NCBI GenBank assembly: GCA_030411725.1
Contig: MU839829.1
Location: 1,364,001-1,428,000 of the forward strand
DNA: 64,000 nt
Direction: 5' to 3'
From: Echria macrotheca
Lineage: Eukaryota > Ascomycota > Sordariomycetes > Sordariales > Schizotheciaceae
The stretch's first letter is position 1, and the number at the start of each line of letters is the position of its first letter. Under the pieces are notes generated by a model, which was given only the letters and a program-made list of their open reading frames with translations, was not told the DNA's origin and did not search any database. The position numbers and the translations under genes are program-made. Below are positions 24,334 to 36,860 of the stretch, in pieces.

Positions 24334-27300
24334 TGTGGGAGACGTCAGGCGATCCTACTGGCCACTCAGAGCACTCGCCGGGCGGGCTGAGAGCTGCAGA
24401 ATGACCGAAGTGAAGGAACACACCGCGCCGAAGGGGACAATGAACCAAAAGATCCAGCAAAACTGGTTTTTGGCTCGATTATCAATCAGTCTTGCGACTC
24501 GACTCGACCCTTCTGAAGACCCTCTTTAGCTGCACGCCGCCACAACCTTTTTCCGCACTGCGGCACCCACACCACACCCTCTGAAAGCGTTCTCGCGTCA
24601 ATGGCTTGGTCTGCGTCGTTCTCCGAGCAGCAACTTTCGCGCCAAAACTGTAAAGTGCCCGGCGCGAGAGCTGTGGACCTGCGGGAACGTGGCGACTGGC
24701 TGCTGATGGCTATGCTGACCGCCCTGAAGCCGTCTGGCAAAAGGGCAACGAGAAAGGGGGTCGCGGCGTTATATAGCGGATGTTGCCCCGGGTCTTGTAT
24801 CCCCGTCGACAGTCGTTGCTTGCCAAGCCTGTCTGGCACCGTAAGGCGAGATTTGTGTAGCCCTGTTCACCAGTCGTGGCGCCGTCGTGAGGGCACAAAA
24901 CCGGTCGAGATCTACGGGCTGTAATGCCAGTTGGCTGGCGGCGCTCTTGGCGCGCCGAGGGAAGGTGAGATCGGAGAGGAAGGGGAAAGAGTTAGACGAG
25001 GAATTGTGCCCGTGGGCCCGTGGTTATAACGGCATGACGGCCGGGAGTGCTTCCTCTGAAGTAGGGGCTGAGGTTTTTTTAATCCTGTGCAGGCGGGAAA
25101 GCGGTGGGCAGCAGAGCAGCTGGGGGAAGGGTGATGTGCAGCCGAATCTGAGGGTCTCGAGGTTTTTTGGGCGATCGCCAGGCAGGAGGGGGAGGGGGGG
25201 TCTCCCTGGGCCAGCAGCCTCTTGGGGAGTGCCAGGGGGGGTGAGGCTTGGTTAGTGCACGTCGTATGGGTGGACGGAAGAGTTGAGGAATGCCCGTGTC
25301 CGCGCCTGGGAAGTTATCGGCGACGAGGGCGGGGCCCAGATGCGGGCGGGAGTGGGTTGGCCTTGCGGTGGCCTGTCACGACCGGATGGAGCGACCTCGA
25401 GAGCGCCTTCTCTACTCTAGAGTATATCTTGTCTACAGGTTGAAGCTTTCCACGAGACCTGGGCCGGGGGTCTTTGCGCATACCGCTAGTGCTCGCAAAG
25501 TGGAATCAAACACTGAGAAGCCGTGGACTAGCAAAGTCAGCAGTACCTTGATCGTGTGTCTCTTCCAAAGCCCAGACGCGGACGGCCGGGTAACGAGTAC
25601 CTCGCAGTCGGTGACTGAGTTGGGAAGCCGCCTGAATCGCGGGCAGGCAGCGCCTAGAGGTAGCGGTACGGGATACCGCGGCTCAGGTACATTATTCCTC
25701 GTCGAGATTACAGACGCCAAGAGCTCCACTAACACTGAGCCTGTGGAGAGCGTCAGCGATTCGTTGCCCGCCTGCAATTGGGGAGCCCAGAGCCATTAGA
25801 TCAAAGATATTATTAAAATAGCGCTCAAAGACAGCTCGACTGCCGCCGCCAGACGACTGCCCCCAGCTCCCCCAGATCATATCTACACTCAGCTGCCACC
25901 TCCCCCAGCCGCCGGTATGAGACGATGCGAGACGGCAAGGCGACTATGGTTGCTCTGTGGTTCCTATCCACTCAGACGTTTTCCTGTTCCTTGGCGGCGA
26001 GAACCGTCGATGTGGTCACGTAACGTCTCCAGCTGTCAAATCCGGCAGGTGGACCAAGAGCCCAGCAGCGTCCAACAAGGGAAGTTCCAGATGGCGAGGA
26101 CGGAAAAGCCCAGACTGATCTGTGAAAACCTCATGTTTGCCAGTGTCTTGGCAAGTTGGTACGTATGCTGTTGAAAAGATGACAGCAGACCATGTACAGA
26201 AAAGTACCCGTCGTCCAGTCTACATGCGTGTAGGTGGTACGTTACGGGCAGCCATTTTGCGCAGCGAAACCTGGGTGTGGGATGGTGTCGCACCCCCACC
26301 AGCGCCGAGGGACCGACCTCGCGCGTTCCGGCACGTCGCGGCGAAGTCGGCAGGTGGGCGTCTCAGCAGCTTCTTTCTAGAAGTCGTCCAGGAGGATCCC
26401 AGCCGTGACTTTGCCCCTCGATATTTCCGAATACTTTGTTAGGTTTCTTTATGTTATTTCTGGCATTGCACGTCACTTTGTCGTTCACGACTCTGTGGCG
26501 CTTCTCTGGGAACCTACCGGTGCCGTGGCTGATGCCAAGCGCTCCCAGGAATTACCAAGACCTGCCCAGGACGATTCGCAATATCAAGCCCGCGTCGACA
26601 TCGGGAGAGCGGTGTTGATCATAGGTTGGCAATTCAGGCAGGCACAAACAGACAGAGATGCGGTCATGACGACGATCTGCTTATTTTTCCGGCGAAAAAC
26701 GCAATGTATGAAACAATACTCGGTACGGCCTGTCCAGCGCTGCTTGCAGGTTAGCCAGTGGGATTTCAAGATCATCAACGGCCGGCGCTTGAGTTGCGCG
26801 CGACTGAGCCCGGCCGTCCGGCGTTATAGTGGGGCACCCCCCACTGGAAGCGCGAACTTCGCAGTTGACGGCCTGGGGAGCACCGACAGCCGATTGGAGA
26901 ATCAGCCACTTCCACGCCCGCTACGCCACTGCCGCCGTCGTCCCGGGTTTCTCACCGTCAGAAAGACGAGACAAGAGGGCAAAGGGGCCAAATACCGACT
27001 CTGCGATTCGTCGGTGCCAGAACTCGAAACAATTCGAGTCAATTGCGAAAAGTTTCGTCTTGACACAGCGTTTGAAGGGTCGTGGCCGACTTTGTCCAGC
27101 TGGCGGGACCCCACTGACAATCTTTGCCAAGCCAGGCGACAGCTGCAGTGCACCCTGCGTCATCGCTCCGCTTGGTGTCATGGTGGGGCATCGATTTCCA
27201 CAAAGTTTTGTGCTCGACAGTCCATCGACATCCTTCTTTGCTCGCTGGTCCCTTGCCGTCCTGTCGGATCCGCCATGTCAGACATAGGGACATTGCATCA

Positions 27301-30300
27301 TGGCCCTCTGGGCCATGTGGCAGAACCGCTTGCCAATCGCTTTCAGTGTCTCTGATTCTGTCAAAGAATGGATGTTTGCCCCGATGCCGGGAGCAGCACA
27401 CGCGCTAGGAAAGCACCGGCGGGGTCCAGTAAAGAATCCCCTCGGCGCCGCAAGCGATGGTCACTGGGAGAGGACAGCTAGAGCAGAACCTCTCGAAAAC
27501 ATTGAGCCACGCGCAACTGGAGGTAACAACGGTCTAGGATCGATTGGTCTAGATTGGATGGAGGTTGCGGCCTGTGGCCCTGCTGGCCATCACGGATAAC
27601 GATGTCGTTTTATTTTCAGAGGACGGCATGCCGCTCCTGCTTCCGATCCGAACCCCGCCTAGGCTGCCTGAGGCCCAGCATCCTGAGTGACAGTCAAGGG
27701 CATTTCATTAGAGTTGTCGATTCCAGACTCCCAATTCGCATTGTGCACTTTCTGGAGTGTCACACATCAATGCGCAGTCAAGCACCTCGCAACGATCTCC
27801 CCAGGGTTTTGAATGGCGTTTCTTGGTATGTAAGGCACTCGGCCGGCAGCCGTTGCCAAGAACCTGGGCGTCTGCCATCTCAGCTGTTTGCGGTCTCTTC
27901 ACGTCCCACGGGCCTGGGCATCGATCAATCTGTTGACTCTTGCAGCACATCATCGGCCCTCATCGGCGGGCGCCCCGGATCGTTCGCGGTCTGCATCTGC
28001 CCCAGAAAAGACGCTCACCGGTGAGGCACCTGATGCGGACACTTGACGAGGCAAGGGAGGTTCTTGTGCGTCCACAAGCAGCCGCGGCCGAAGCAGCAAA
28101 TCTCGTCAACATGTTCATCCGGGTGTAGTCCGTCTCCTGACCCGTTGCACCATGGCTGCGATAACTATGGAGGATGGTTTGCTGTCTGCCCCCCACGCTT
28201 GCCTCAATGCGCTCCCGAGAGTGGCTCGCTTGGAATAAAGCTGCATGCTCCTGCAGCATGCCCAATCAGTTCGACATCAATGGCTGAACCCTCGTTCGTC
28301 CAGATCAACAGCTAAAACAAGCCTCTCCCGACTCTCGCCGTCTCGGACCCGGAGCAACAAGTCGGGTGCTAGCGGCCAGATGCCTCTCTCCTGATGCTGA
28401 GAACGGCCTGGCAAAGAGCACGAAGAGGTTTCTCAGCGTCCCTTCTGCACGATGCCCAGATTCTTGGCAGTGCGATCTCCCGTCTGGGCACTCGGCTTGT
28501 CTGTTTCGTCTTGACTCGACTGAGTCGATGGCAGAGCCGGCATGTTATGAAACTCGAAAGTCAAGTGCCCTGGTCGACAAGAAACAGCCAGGCATCTCCC
28601 ATTGCAACAGGGCGCAAGTCTGCCTCAAACTGCCCCCAGAGCCAATGTCGGCTCCTCTGCCGAAGGAAAAGCTTGTCAGTGCAACCAACTCTTGTCGTTC
28701 CCCGCACTGGTGCTGGCCGCGAACCCCTCCATGGCTCGAAACGTCCCGGTCAACCGCATAACACGGCACGCCGAGGGACCGCAGGAAGACAAGATAGGGG
28801 ACGGTCAACCGGTCGGGAGGCACGACGAGTTCCGCTTGGAGAGCCTCAATTCCGCAAGGAGCGGTGAGAATGCCCGCCATCACCCGTAGCTCTGTCGTTA
28901 CCTGCAAGGATTGCCGGCGACAAGGCTGGATGCACCAAACCAAGGACAATATTGGCCTGTCCTCGGACAGCTCACAAATGAGAATAGTTACACGCCCTGC
29001 ACCAACATATGCAAGGCCGGCCAGGCTCGACGTTACTGGCTGTCTGGCAAGCCTCCCTCGTGACTGGCTGCTCCTTCGAGACGACTGCTGCCACGGGACT
29101 TGGCATCTCCGGGACTGCAATCCACCCTGCTGCAGCGCCTGCATGGCTGACGTTCACGACGGGCGACACCTAGGCTGGGACCGGAGACCACAAGACTCGG
29201 TCATGGAGGCCACTCAGAAAATAGCGATTTGCTGCGTACAGAGAAAGGTCTCATCATGAGCTGGCTGTTGTGCCTCGGTTGGTAACCCTCGCCCAGTTGG
29301 TACTCTGTTTCTGACGTTAGCTCGTAGCCGCTTCGTTTTCTACCCTCTCAGCTAGCCTGTGGCCAACAACTCGTTGATATCCCAAAAATGCCTCATGTCC
29401 AGCGACCCGCATGATGATTTCAGCTGGCCGGCCCACTAGTCCGCAAAAGTACCATCTACTTTTGAATCGGACGCAGCCTTACGACTTTCTTATCATTTGA
29501 TATGGTTTCATTCCCATTGGTTTTTTTTGGGGGGTTTCTGCGGCTGTTGGGAACCACTCCGAGATACCATCTAAGCAGCTTGCTGGTTCAGTACCTGCAT
29601 TTGGACCCTTTATCAGTCTGGAACACCATCTGGAAAACCATATTGGGCTGAATCGACTTGGCGGCTTGGCAACAAGAAAGCAGCTGTCGTGATCATCATG
29701 GTTACGCCATCATCGGATCCGGGCCCGATTTGAATCGCCCCGCTTACCAACAGGTGTTTCTCCGTCTTCCCATGGCGTGCACGACTTCCACGTTTGTTAG
29801 CTTCGTGGCTTGTTTCCCGATATGCCCACGACGCCAACCGGATGAGGCTCTGACCAATCCATGATTGCTCATCATGCATCGGGCGTGGGAGAAGTTGCCC
29901 ACGACCCACCTTGCCCTCGAACTCCGGGTGGCGATGAACAATTCGTCTGAGTAACGCAGCGGCAAAGGCTACCCGGCACCGGCAAGGCGGTCCTGCTGTT
30001 GAGAAGCAGCTTACATGTCGTCCATCCAGCCACGGCCGCTCAACAATATGGCCCCTTTACACGTAGTGCCCGGTCCGGGCATCCTGCAGCAATGGGGCAG
30101 GCCGTGGAACAGGTGGCTCACGCTGAATGACCCGGATGAAGGCTCGCTATTTGTTCGGCCCTGGGGTGGGACTGCCGCTCCGATGCAAGGAGCGGAGCGG
30201 CTACCATGGTTATTCCCGTCCTTGCCGACTCTTCCGTGCCAACGCCGATCCACCGTAGCAATCCGACGGCGAGTTGACTCCACCCGACTAAAGCCGGTGT

Positions 30301-32290
30301 CGGAAGGGTTCTCAGGACCAAAAGGTCTTGATCATTGTTGAAGAGACCGTGACCCGGACGAACAGGGAACCGCCGGCGTGGGATGGAGCTTGGAAAAGTT
30401 CTTTCACGGAGCCTTATTACATGCTTGTCCACGTACCCCATAAGGGGTAGCCAGCTCAAATTTGACAAAGCTCCACATCTACTATCCACGAGTCAGACAT
30501 CATCTCAAGTCTGGAAACGAACGGCACTTGAAAACCGTTGGCATGAAGCCGGGAGTGCCCATGTCCGAAGTTAAAGTGGATGTAGAGGCCGGGCTCCCGG
30601 CAGACATGCTCGGTTGTGTTGGGGTAAACAATCCCGTCCACGGTGTCTGGACTGTGTTGAGTTTGACATGGTCCGGACCGGACTCCCCAGTTGGGCCGTA
30701 TGCTGGTGACCATCGGTGTGCCATTAGGACAGCCGTGACGACATATGTCGTCTGGCACTTGTGAGTTGGACGGTGGAAGGTGCTGCAACTGTCAACGGTC
30801 ATTACGGACAAGATGGCAAGGGCACTCATCCATTCGTGGCAAGGGTTCCGAACGCGACAGCGTTGGACCTGCCGGTGATTAACTCGGTACTTTAATCGAG
30901 TCGAATGGCCATAAATACGATAATTCGGTTCGAGGAGAGTCATGAAGTAACAAGAAGTAACCTAGATTGTCAAAGGTCTACATCAGAGCAACACCGTTGC
31001 CCACTCTACGTTTTCTGCACTGATCGTAGGGGGCCCGTTTCGGGTTTGCAACTGCCTTATTTTTGCTGAGCTGGACCGTCGTTGGTAGATACCCGAGCTT
31101 AACTTGGTAAAGAAGCGCCGCCCTGGCTAGGTGCGATTGTGATGAGATCAGATGCATGTATTGTATCACGCATATACCTCACATCTGTCGGCTGGATAAA
31201 AATGTCAATGGATGATGAGTCCAGCATGTGTTTCTTTCACATGTCCCAAGCCAGTCCAGCATCATATATTCTCCTTGTTTTCCGCCGCCCCTGGCTACCT
31301 ACCTACATACCTAGGTAACTGCGTATGTCGCTGTCAACCCACGACAGCGAAACACACACATAAAAGGGGTACAGCAACGGTATTCCGAGTATTAGAAATG
31401 TACATACCCAGGTACCGGATCCAGCACGCTCTTGAAATATATCCCACGGGTGTCTAATAAACAATCCCAGGTGTTGCCGAGAGGTAGGTACTTGTTTAAA
31501 CACCGTGGCTCTTCACCAATCGATCCGGCACGAATAGCCTGGCCGTTAGTTGATTACCAGCTTCTTCTCATCCCGTTTACACCGCTGTTGGGCTAAGATG
31601 TCAAAAAATTGACTGCCGGGGAGGTGAGCAAAATCCACAACACCTTCCCGATTGCTACATATGTTATATGTCGAAGTATATATACACTGGGTAAGGTATT
31701 AACAAGAACCCCCCCTTTTAATAACACCAAGATTCAGATGAGACAACGGAAGGAAAACCCGGGTATGTTATCCTTTGATCATTAAGAGACAGCATATTCC
31801 CCAAAGACCTGATCAGAAAGGCCTAGGCTACTTGGGTCTCTAGTACCAAGCTACTTAGGTAGGTACCTAGCCAGCATACCGCTTTGAACTTTCCATGCAA
31901 GAAGAGATTATCTGTATCATTCATATATACACTACCTTACTCATCGGAGATGGCAGGGCCGGTGGGGACTAAGAGATATATATACAAAGCCTCGTCCTCG
32001 TTTGCTTGCATTCTGATATCAGTCTTTTGGTAGTTAGTAAACTTTTGTTTCTCATCAAAATATCAGATCAAGGAAAAGGGAAGGGAAACACCGCTTATGT
32101 GAGTAGGTAACCCTCATGGGGTGGACGTGTAGGGTACAGGAGAACTTCGGCTCCTGCGTGATGTAAATATATACATACGATGGAGAGAGAAATGAGACGA
32201 CAGATATGCTGTTTATGGTCATAAGTTTGATCGTTGTTACTGGGTCCTTCAGTAGTCGCCAGTGATGAAAACGAGATATCTTAAAGGCGA
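24334..32290. other. 8-kb gene-poor region upstream of the SAT4-type kinase
   Basis: The first several hundred bases are presumably the kinase promoter and leader. Beyond that I find no supportable gene. The longest open frame (26405-27355, plus strand, 316 codons) has no recognisable motif and no C/G third-position bias. From about 31200 the sequence becomes AT-richer, with TATATA stretches and repeated ACCTAGGTA-type words (31290-31320, 31850-31870). There is no extreme AT-richness as would be expected of a region eroded by repeat-induced point mutation, and no terminal repeats of a transposon were recognised. Confidence 0.4.
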
Positions 32291-32447
32291 GGGGGGGGGG
32301 GGGGGGGGGGGCGCCCCGGCCGCGGGCCGGGGGGGGGTGGGCGGGTCTTTGCCAATTGTGGATGGTGGGGGGTATTGTGCCGTGGGGGGCCGGGGATAAC
32401 AGATTAGATAANNNNNNNNNNCCGCGCCCCGCCCCCCCCGCCCCCCG

Positions 32448-32507
<60 letters not shown>
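32291..32507. other. Assembly gap (10 N) with poly-G and poly-C flanks
   Basis: A run of 21 G at 32291-32311 is followed by G/C-rich sequence, ten N at 32412-32421, then C-rich sequence ending in 60 uninterrupted C at 32448-32507. The N run is a scaffold join. Read outward from either contig, both ends degrade into G. This fits false G calls from two-colour sequencing chemistry better than real biology. Bases from 32291 to 32507 should not be trusted, and the true gap length is unknown. Confidence 0.9.
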
Positions 32508-32508
<1 letters not shown>

Positions 32509-32885
32509 ACGCGGTGACAAACGGGACGGCATTGGGCTTGACTTTCCAAGATCTTTGAAGTGAGTGGAATGATGCCTGGGTGGGCAGGGATATACATCTA
32601 TCTAATCCAATAACCTTTCCAAAAAAAATATTGGGATAATCTGTCCACAGAAATACATGCTCGTTGTCTCGCAGCTACGTCCAGAGCTTTGAGTTGAGGC
32701 CCAGAGAGTTGACCTTTGAAATGCTTCCTTCTCTCTATGGCAACGAATGGTCCCTTAGGATAATAAAATAGCCCAGCCGGATAGCCCATGTTTTTCCCGT
32801 TCCCAGATGATTGGGGAAGCCATCGAAAGATGTGTCGAAGGCGACAGAACGAGGGAAAGAGGAAGAAAAAAAGAAAAGGAAAAGG

Positions 32886-32892
32886 AAAAAAA
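32886..32892 (-). terminator. RNA polymerase III terminator of the 5S gene
   Basis: An A-run on the plus strand, read as seven T on the minus strand directly after the 3' end of the 5S rRNA. This is a standard polymerase III stop signal. Confidence 0.85.
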
Positions 32893-33011
32893 ACATACAA
32901 CACCAGGGATTCGCTGGTCGTCACCGACCCAACTACTAGTCTGGCCCTCATTGGCTTATCTATGGGAGAGCGGACGGGATCCCGAGTTTTCCAATGGGTA
33001 TGGTCGTATGT
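32893..33011 (-). rRNA. 5S ribosomal RNA gene
   Basis: On the minus strand the 119-nt segment begins ACATACGACCAT and ends GGTGTTGTATGT, the classic fungal 5S ends that pair with each other to form helix I. Inside are the conserved blocks GGGATCCCGTCCGCTC, AGTAGTTGGGTCGGTGACGA and CCAGCGAATCCC. Helix II can form between CCCATTGG and CCAATGAGGG with one bulged A, and CCAG pairs with CTGG in the helix IV/V arm. A T-run follows directly on the transcribed strand, as expected for RNA polymerase III. Single scattered 5S genes away from the rDNA are normal in Neurospora and other Pezizomycotina. It lies 385 bases from the assembly gap. Confidence 0.95.
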
Positions 33012-34861
33012 GATTATTTGTTGTGGTTGATCGGGTTATATACCAGACTGTTCTATGGGTGGTGGTGAGGTCCTTATTCGGGAGGGAAGGCACGTGGAGA
33101 TTTTTTGCTGGTTTACCTTATCTGCAGGTGGGTCATTGGTCCTTTTTATTTGTTTTACAGTTTGAGGAACCTGAGAAACAGAGAAAGTTGCTACAGAGAC
33201 TGCTTGTGGTGGTGGTGGTGGTGGTGGTGGTTGGGGAGACGAGGTCATTGATGATAATGTCTCCTGGAACGTTGATGTTGAGCGATTTCAGGTGGACTAG
33301 GAGAGATAGACTAGGTGAAGAGTGGTGGATGGTGCTATGTGGATTCTGGAAGGAGGGGAGACAGAGAGAGAGAGAGAGATAAGCTGTGTTTGATCTGTAT
33401 TCGTGGACAGAAGATATGTCGGCACCTCGTCGGGTAAGAGGAAATATAACTTCGTAACCTACTTGGCTTACCTAGTTACCTACTTAGATTTGATCCTGAG
33501 GGGAGGTCAGAGCGTGTTTGGGAGGACATATGCTCAAATTAGTGTGGCACACGTCAAGTGAACTACCGCCTGTCTTTAGAAAAGAAAACGAGACTACGTT
33601 AGAGACGCGATGATTTGGACTTGGTACTGCTTCAAGTTTACTCAAAATCCGGTCGGAGAACAGAAGGAAGGTTGAAAAAGGGGGATAGGGGGGTAGGGGC
33701 TTGGATCACCCTTGGGACTCCTCGTGCATGGGGTTGCGTCGGAACCAAGAGCCATGAGAATCAGAGGATATACTTTCTCAAGATGAGAGAGGTGGCCATC
33801 GACGAGGTGTAACCGATTGTCCACTTCATCTGCCGCAGTGAGATAGATATCCCGGTATAGCAAATATATAGGGTGCATCTGGAATACATACAAGTAATGT
33901 GGCAGGCCGACGATGTGTCGAGATATTCCGGGAGGATATGACAAGGCCGACACAAAGCAATCCCCGTAAACAAGCAACACTAGGATACGAACTAAACTAA
34001 CTGGAATGGTTGTTAATGTATAAACTTGGCTGTTTTGGTCTTCTCCCCGGTGCGTAGACGGTGCCAGTACAAAAAGGGCGAAATAATGCCGTTGTTCCAT
34101 CTTCTCGTGGCGCCACGACCCGCGCGGCATTGGAGCCATGAAGCTTTACGGCCTTTTCGTTGTAGTTATATGGCTGTAGGAGAGACTCGGGACGTGTTGT
34201 GGTCGTGCTACCATTCCTTCCTCTTACCTGCAGGCTATTACTAGGTTTGATGTCACTGACGAAAGGCTCCGGTATTAGCCTGCTGTTGGGTGCGCCCGGA
34301 ATCTGATATGGTGGCATATCCTCTAAATCAAGACCCAGGCACAGGTACTAAACCAACCACATCAACTATCCCTAGGATCGAGTCCGCCAGAGATAACCGG
34401 TGTTGGCAAACGCTGAGGAACATTCGGCACCTCGACATACCAGAGGGCTACCGCCCCTTACTCCATCCCCCACCAGTGCGATCGATGACAGCACCGATAC
34501 AGGGCGTGGCAACTTTTGACGAAGATATTCCAGAAACCATAGCCCGGCGTGCCTACCCGAGACACCAAACACATGGGAGGCCTTGCTCCCAGCATGACCC
34601 GGGATGCCATTCGTTCTTGCCACGAGACGACGCGTCCGCCATCAGCAATAACCAGATTTGCATTCCACGATGTGTAAGACCGTGACACTACGCAGACCTC
34701 TTGTCCTAAGGAACCCACGCGACTGGGCTTCCCACTTAGCTTGGTGATACAGCACCAACTTACACTGCCCCCTTTTCCTGCCTTAGGGTCAGGGGGGACT
34801 TCCGCCAGGACCTCAAGACTCCGACGCCTCAAGTCTCGAGCAGTTCTTCCTTGGAGGAAGA
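33012..34861. other. Intergenic region between the 5S gene and the 75-aa protein gene
   Basis: Contains a (GGT)n microsatellite at about 33206-33231, a (GA)n run at 33364-33379 and a cluster of TACCTA/TAGGTA words at 33458-33490. No coding region is supported. Confidence 0.45.
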
Positions 34862-35144
34862 ATGTGCAAGTTCAACCAGGTAAGTCACCGAGATGCCCTT
34901 GGTAGCCTCCCCTTGGCGCTAATATGCTTGACAGAGAGAGTATAAATGTGGGCACTTGGTCTGGATCATCACAAAGCGATGCAACAACGAGAACAATCGA
35001 TGTCCACTAGACATCAGAGGGTTCGATGATAGACCCGACGATATTTGCGGTCGTTGCAAGACACCAGACTACATGAGCCGCCCGTACGCCGTAGCCCTGT
35101 TGAATTACCAGTCGCCATGGAATCTTCCCAGTCGTGGGCAATAG
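34862..35144 (+). CDS. Small cysteine-rich protein with CGH and CxxC motifs (75 aa)
   Basis: A two-exon gene: 34862-34879 (six codons, MCKFNQ) and 34935-35144. The 55-nt intron has a textbook GTAAGT donor and a GCTTGACAG end, and is phase 0. The 75-aa product has six cysteines (residues 2, 11, 22, 29, 44 and 47) and a histidine at 13 in YKCGHLVW, followed by CGRC. This layout resembles small fungal proteins that start MCK and carry a CGH motif, then spaced cysteines and a final CxxC. Zinc binding is plausible but inferred. There is no signal peptide, so a cytosolic or nuclear location is likely. It stands alone in a gene-poor block. Exon 1 is so short that automatic annotation would probably miss it. 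Function is unknown. Confidence 0.7.
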
Positions 35145-36860
35145 GAGGGAGGCTGGTGTTGGGGGTGGAATATCGGAACGAAGAAAGGGATCTTGATATC
35201 AAGGGGGCAGAAAAACTAGAATGATATTACCACGACCCTTCCGTACATGCCGGAGGTTCGATTTTCGACAACCCTAGTTTCATTTCTTGTTATTCCGTAT
35301 AAGCGTCGTGGGAAGCGGGATCTTGTGCCCTGGGGGAGCGTCGAGTCAGCGCTAACAGGTCAATAAGAGACAAAATGTGCCGCGGGAGTCCCCAGGCAGC
35401 ATGCTGGTTTTCGGGATCCCTTTCTGGGGTCGCCATGAGCGCTCTTCCACATGTTTGACCCCGTGATGCGTTTCTCTTTGCGCTTTTGCGGTGAGGGACC
35501 CGTAGACGATCTTGGCACGCCGAGCGAAAACGGTGTAGGGGCCGGCGACATGGACCCTGGCCAACCAAGATTGGGGAATCGGTTCCGCTGAGATGTCGGG
35601 CCGCTCCCCGCCACCTAATGCTTGTCATTCTGCCACCAACAAATTTCTTCACCCTGGTTGCCGATGTTGTACAGTTCCCAACGTCAAGTCCAAAAGTGAT
35701 GATTGTTGATGTCAAAGAGACTTGCTTACATGTCTCCATTGGGTCCAGATCAGGTGCCTGGGAAGCGTTTCGATAGCATAAGACAATGCCTGGCGGCTCT
35801 GTCAGCGACGGTGCTGAGGTTGCAGTGACTTTCAGGGTCCTCCGGAGAGTTTGCACCGAGGTGATGGTTGGTCCCTGGCCGGATGCATTGCCAACACACC
35901 CATGCAATCCCGCTTTCCAATCCGGGGCAGCCCGGACCACGGCTGTTGGAAGCGTGGAAGCTCAGGGTTCACAGCGACCCAAACTGGGAAGTCGTCAACC
36001 CTGGGCAGTGCCAGGCAATCAGACGGTGTTACGGTCAAAGTCGAGTCGATTTCTTCTGGGAGCCTGACCGGCCATCTGATTTCCAGAGAGAAAGATAGCG
36101 GCGTTTGAAACAAACCCCAAGCTTGTCCGGCCGTGGCAGCATCGCGGCTGTCAGCAAAAAAAAGGGGAGAGCAGAGAGCGATTTCAGCGATTTCAGTCGG
36201 GCGTGGGGAGGGTTTGAGAGTAGGTTTGGCCTGAAAGGGGAAAAAAGGACAGACGAGCCGCTGGAGCCGCTAGGCGCCCCATTTTTGAGGGGCCCCTTTA
36301 GCCCAATTTGCCATTTGATGGTCGCGTGTTTCGTCACAAGCTGGCCAAGTCACTTTCCCATCTGCGCCCGGGATCTGACACTGGCAGGGCTCCCTGATGA
36401 CAGCCGGGTCCGCCCCGTCCTCGTTGCCTGTCTGTCCCCTTTCTCAACTCTGAAATAGCACGATGCGCCAAAGCTTCACTTCAGCTCTGCACCTACTCAC
36501 AAGCTGCGACACCTGTCTGACCGTATTCCACACGCCTTCCGAACTCTCGCTAACGCTTCCACTGACAACGACGGCCCGGATCAGCCGGGCTTCACGGTCT
36601 GCGCCGCACATCGACCAGCTCCCCCTCGATGCTTCGCACTGATACTTCGAGACCACAACGTCGCCAACCCACCTCTGTGCGAATTAGACCAACACTACCG
36701 CGCCGAGATAACACGGAGGTGCATGGAGTTGCGGAGAATGAATCAATGCGATAGTCAGATAGCCGTCCGTATCCAGCGCTGCGACAAACGCCTCCTCGAC
36801 GACTGCCCACCGTAATTCGAACCCCTTCGATATTGCAGACAGCCAGCCTGTCGCATCCAA
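35145..36860. other. Intergenic region upstream of the coiled-coil protein gene
   Basis: No gene is supported. The stretch immediately before 36861 presumably carries the promoter and leader of the next gene. A short direct repeat, CGATTTCAG, occurs twice near 36179-36196. Confidence 0.4.

Noticed and set aside
26405..27355. 316-codon open frame in the gene-poor block
   Set aside because: Composition is unlike the recognised genes, there is no domain or splice support, and the sequence reads as a chance frame in moderately GC-rich DNA.
28243..28262. Short hairpin (GCATGCT with AGCATGC)
   Set aside because: Only a seven-base stem in unassigned DNA, with no T-run or neighbouring gene to give it meaning.
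32291..32507. Possible G-quadruplex or i-motif element
   Set aside because: The runs flank an N gap and degrade symmetrically toward it, which is better explained as a sequencing or assembly artefact.
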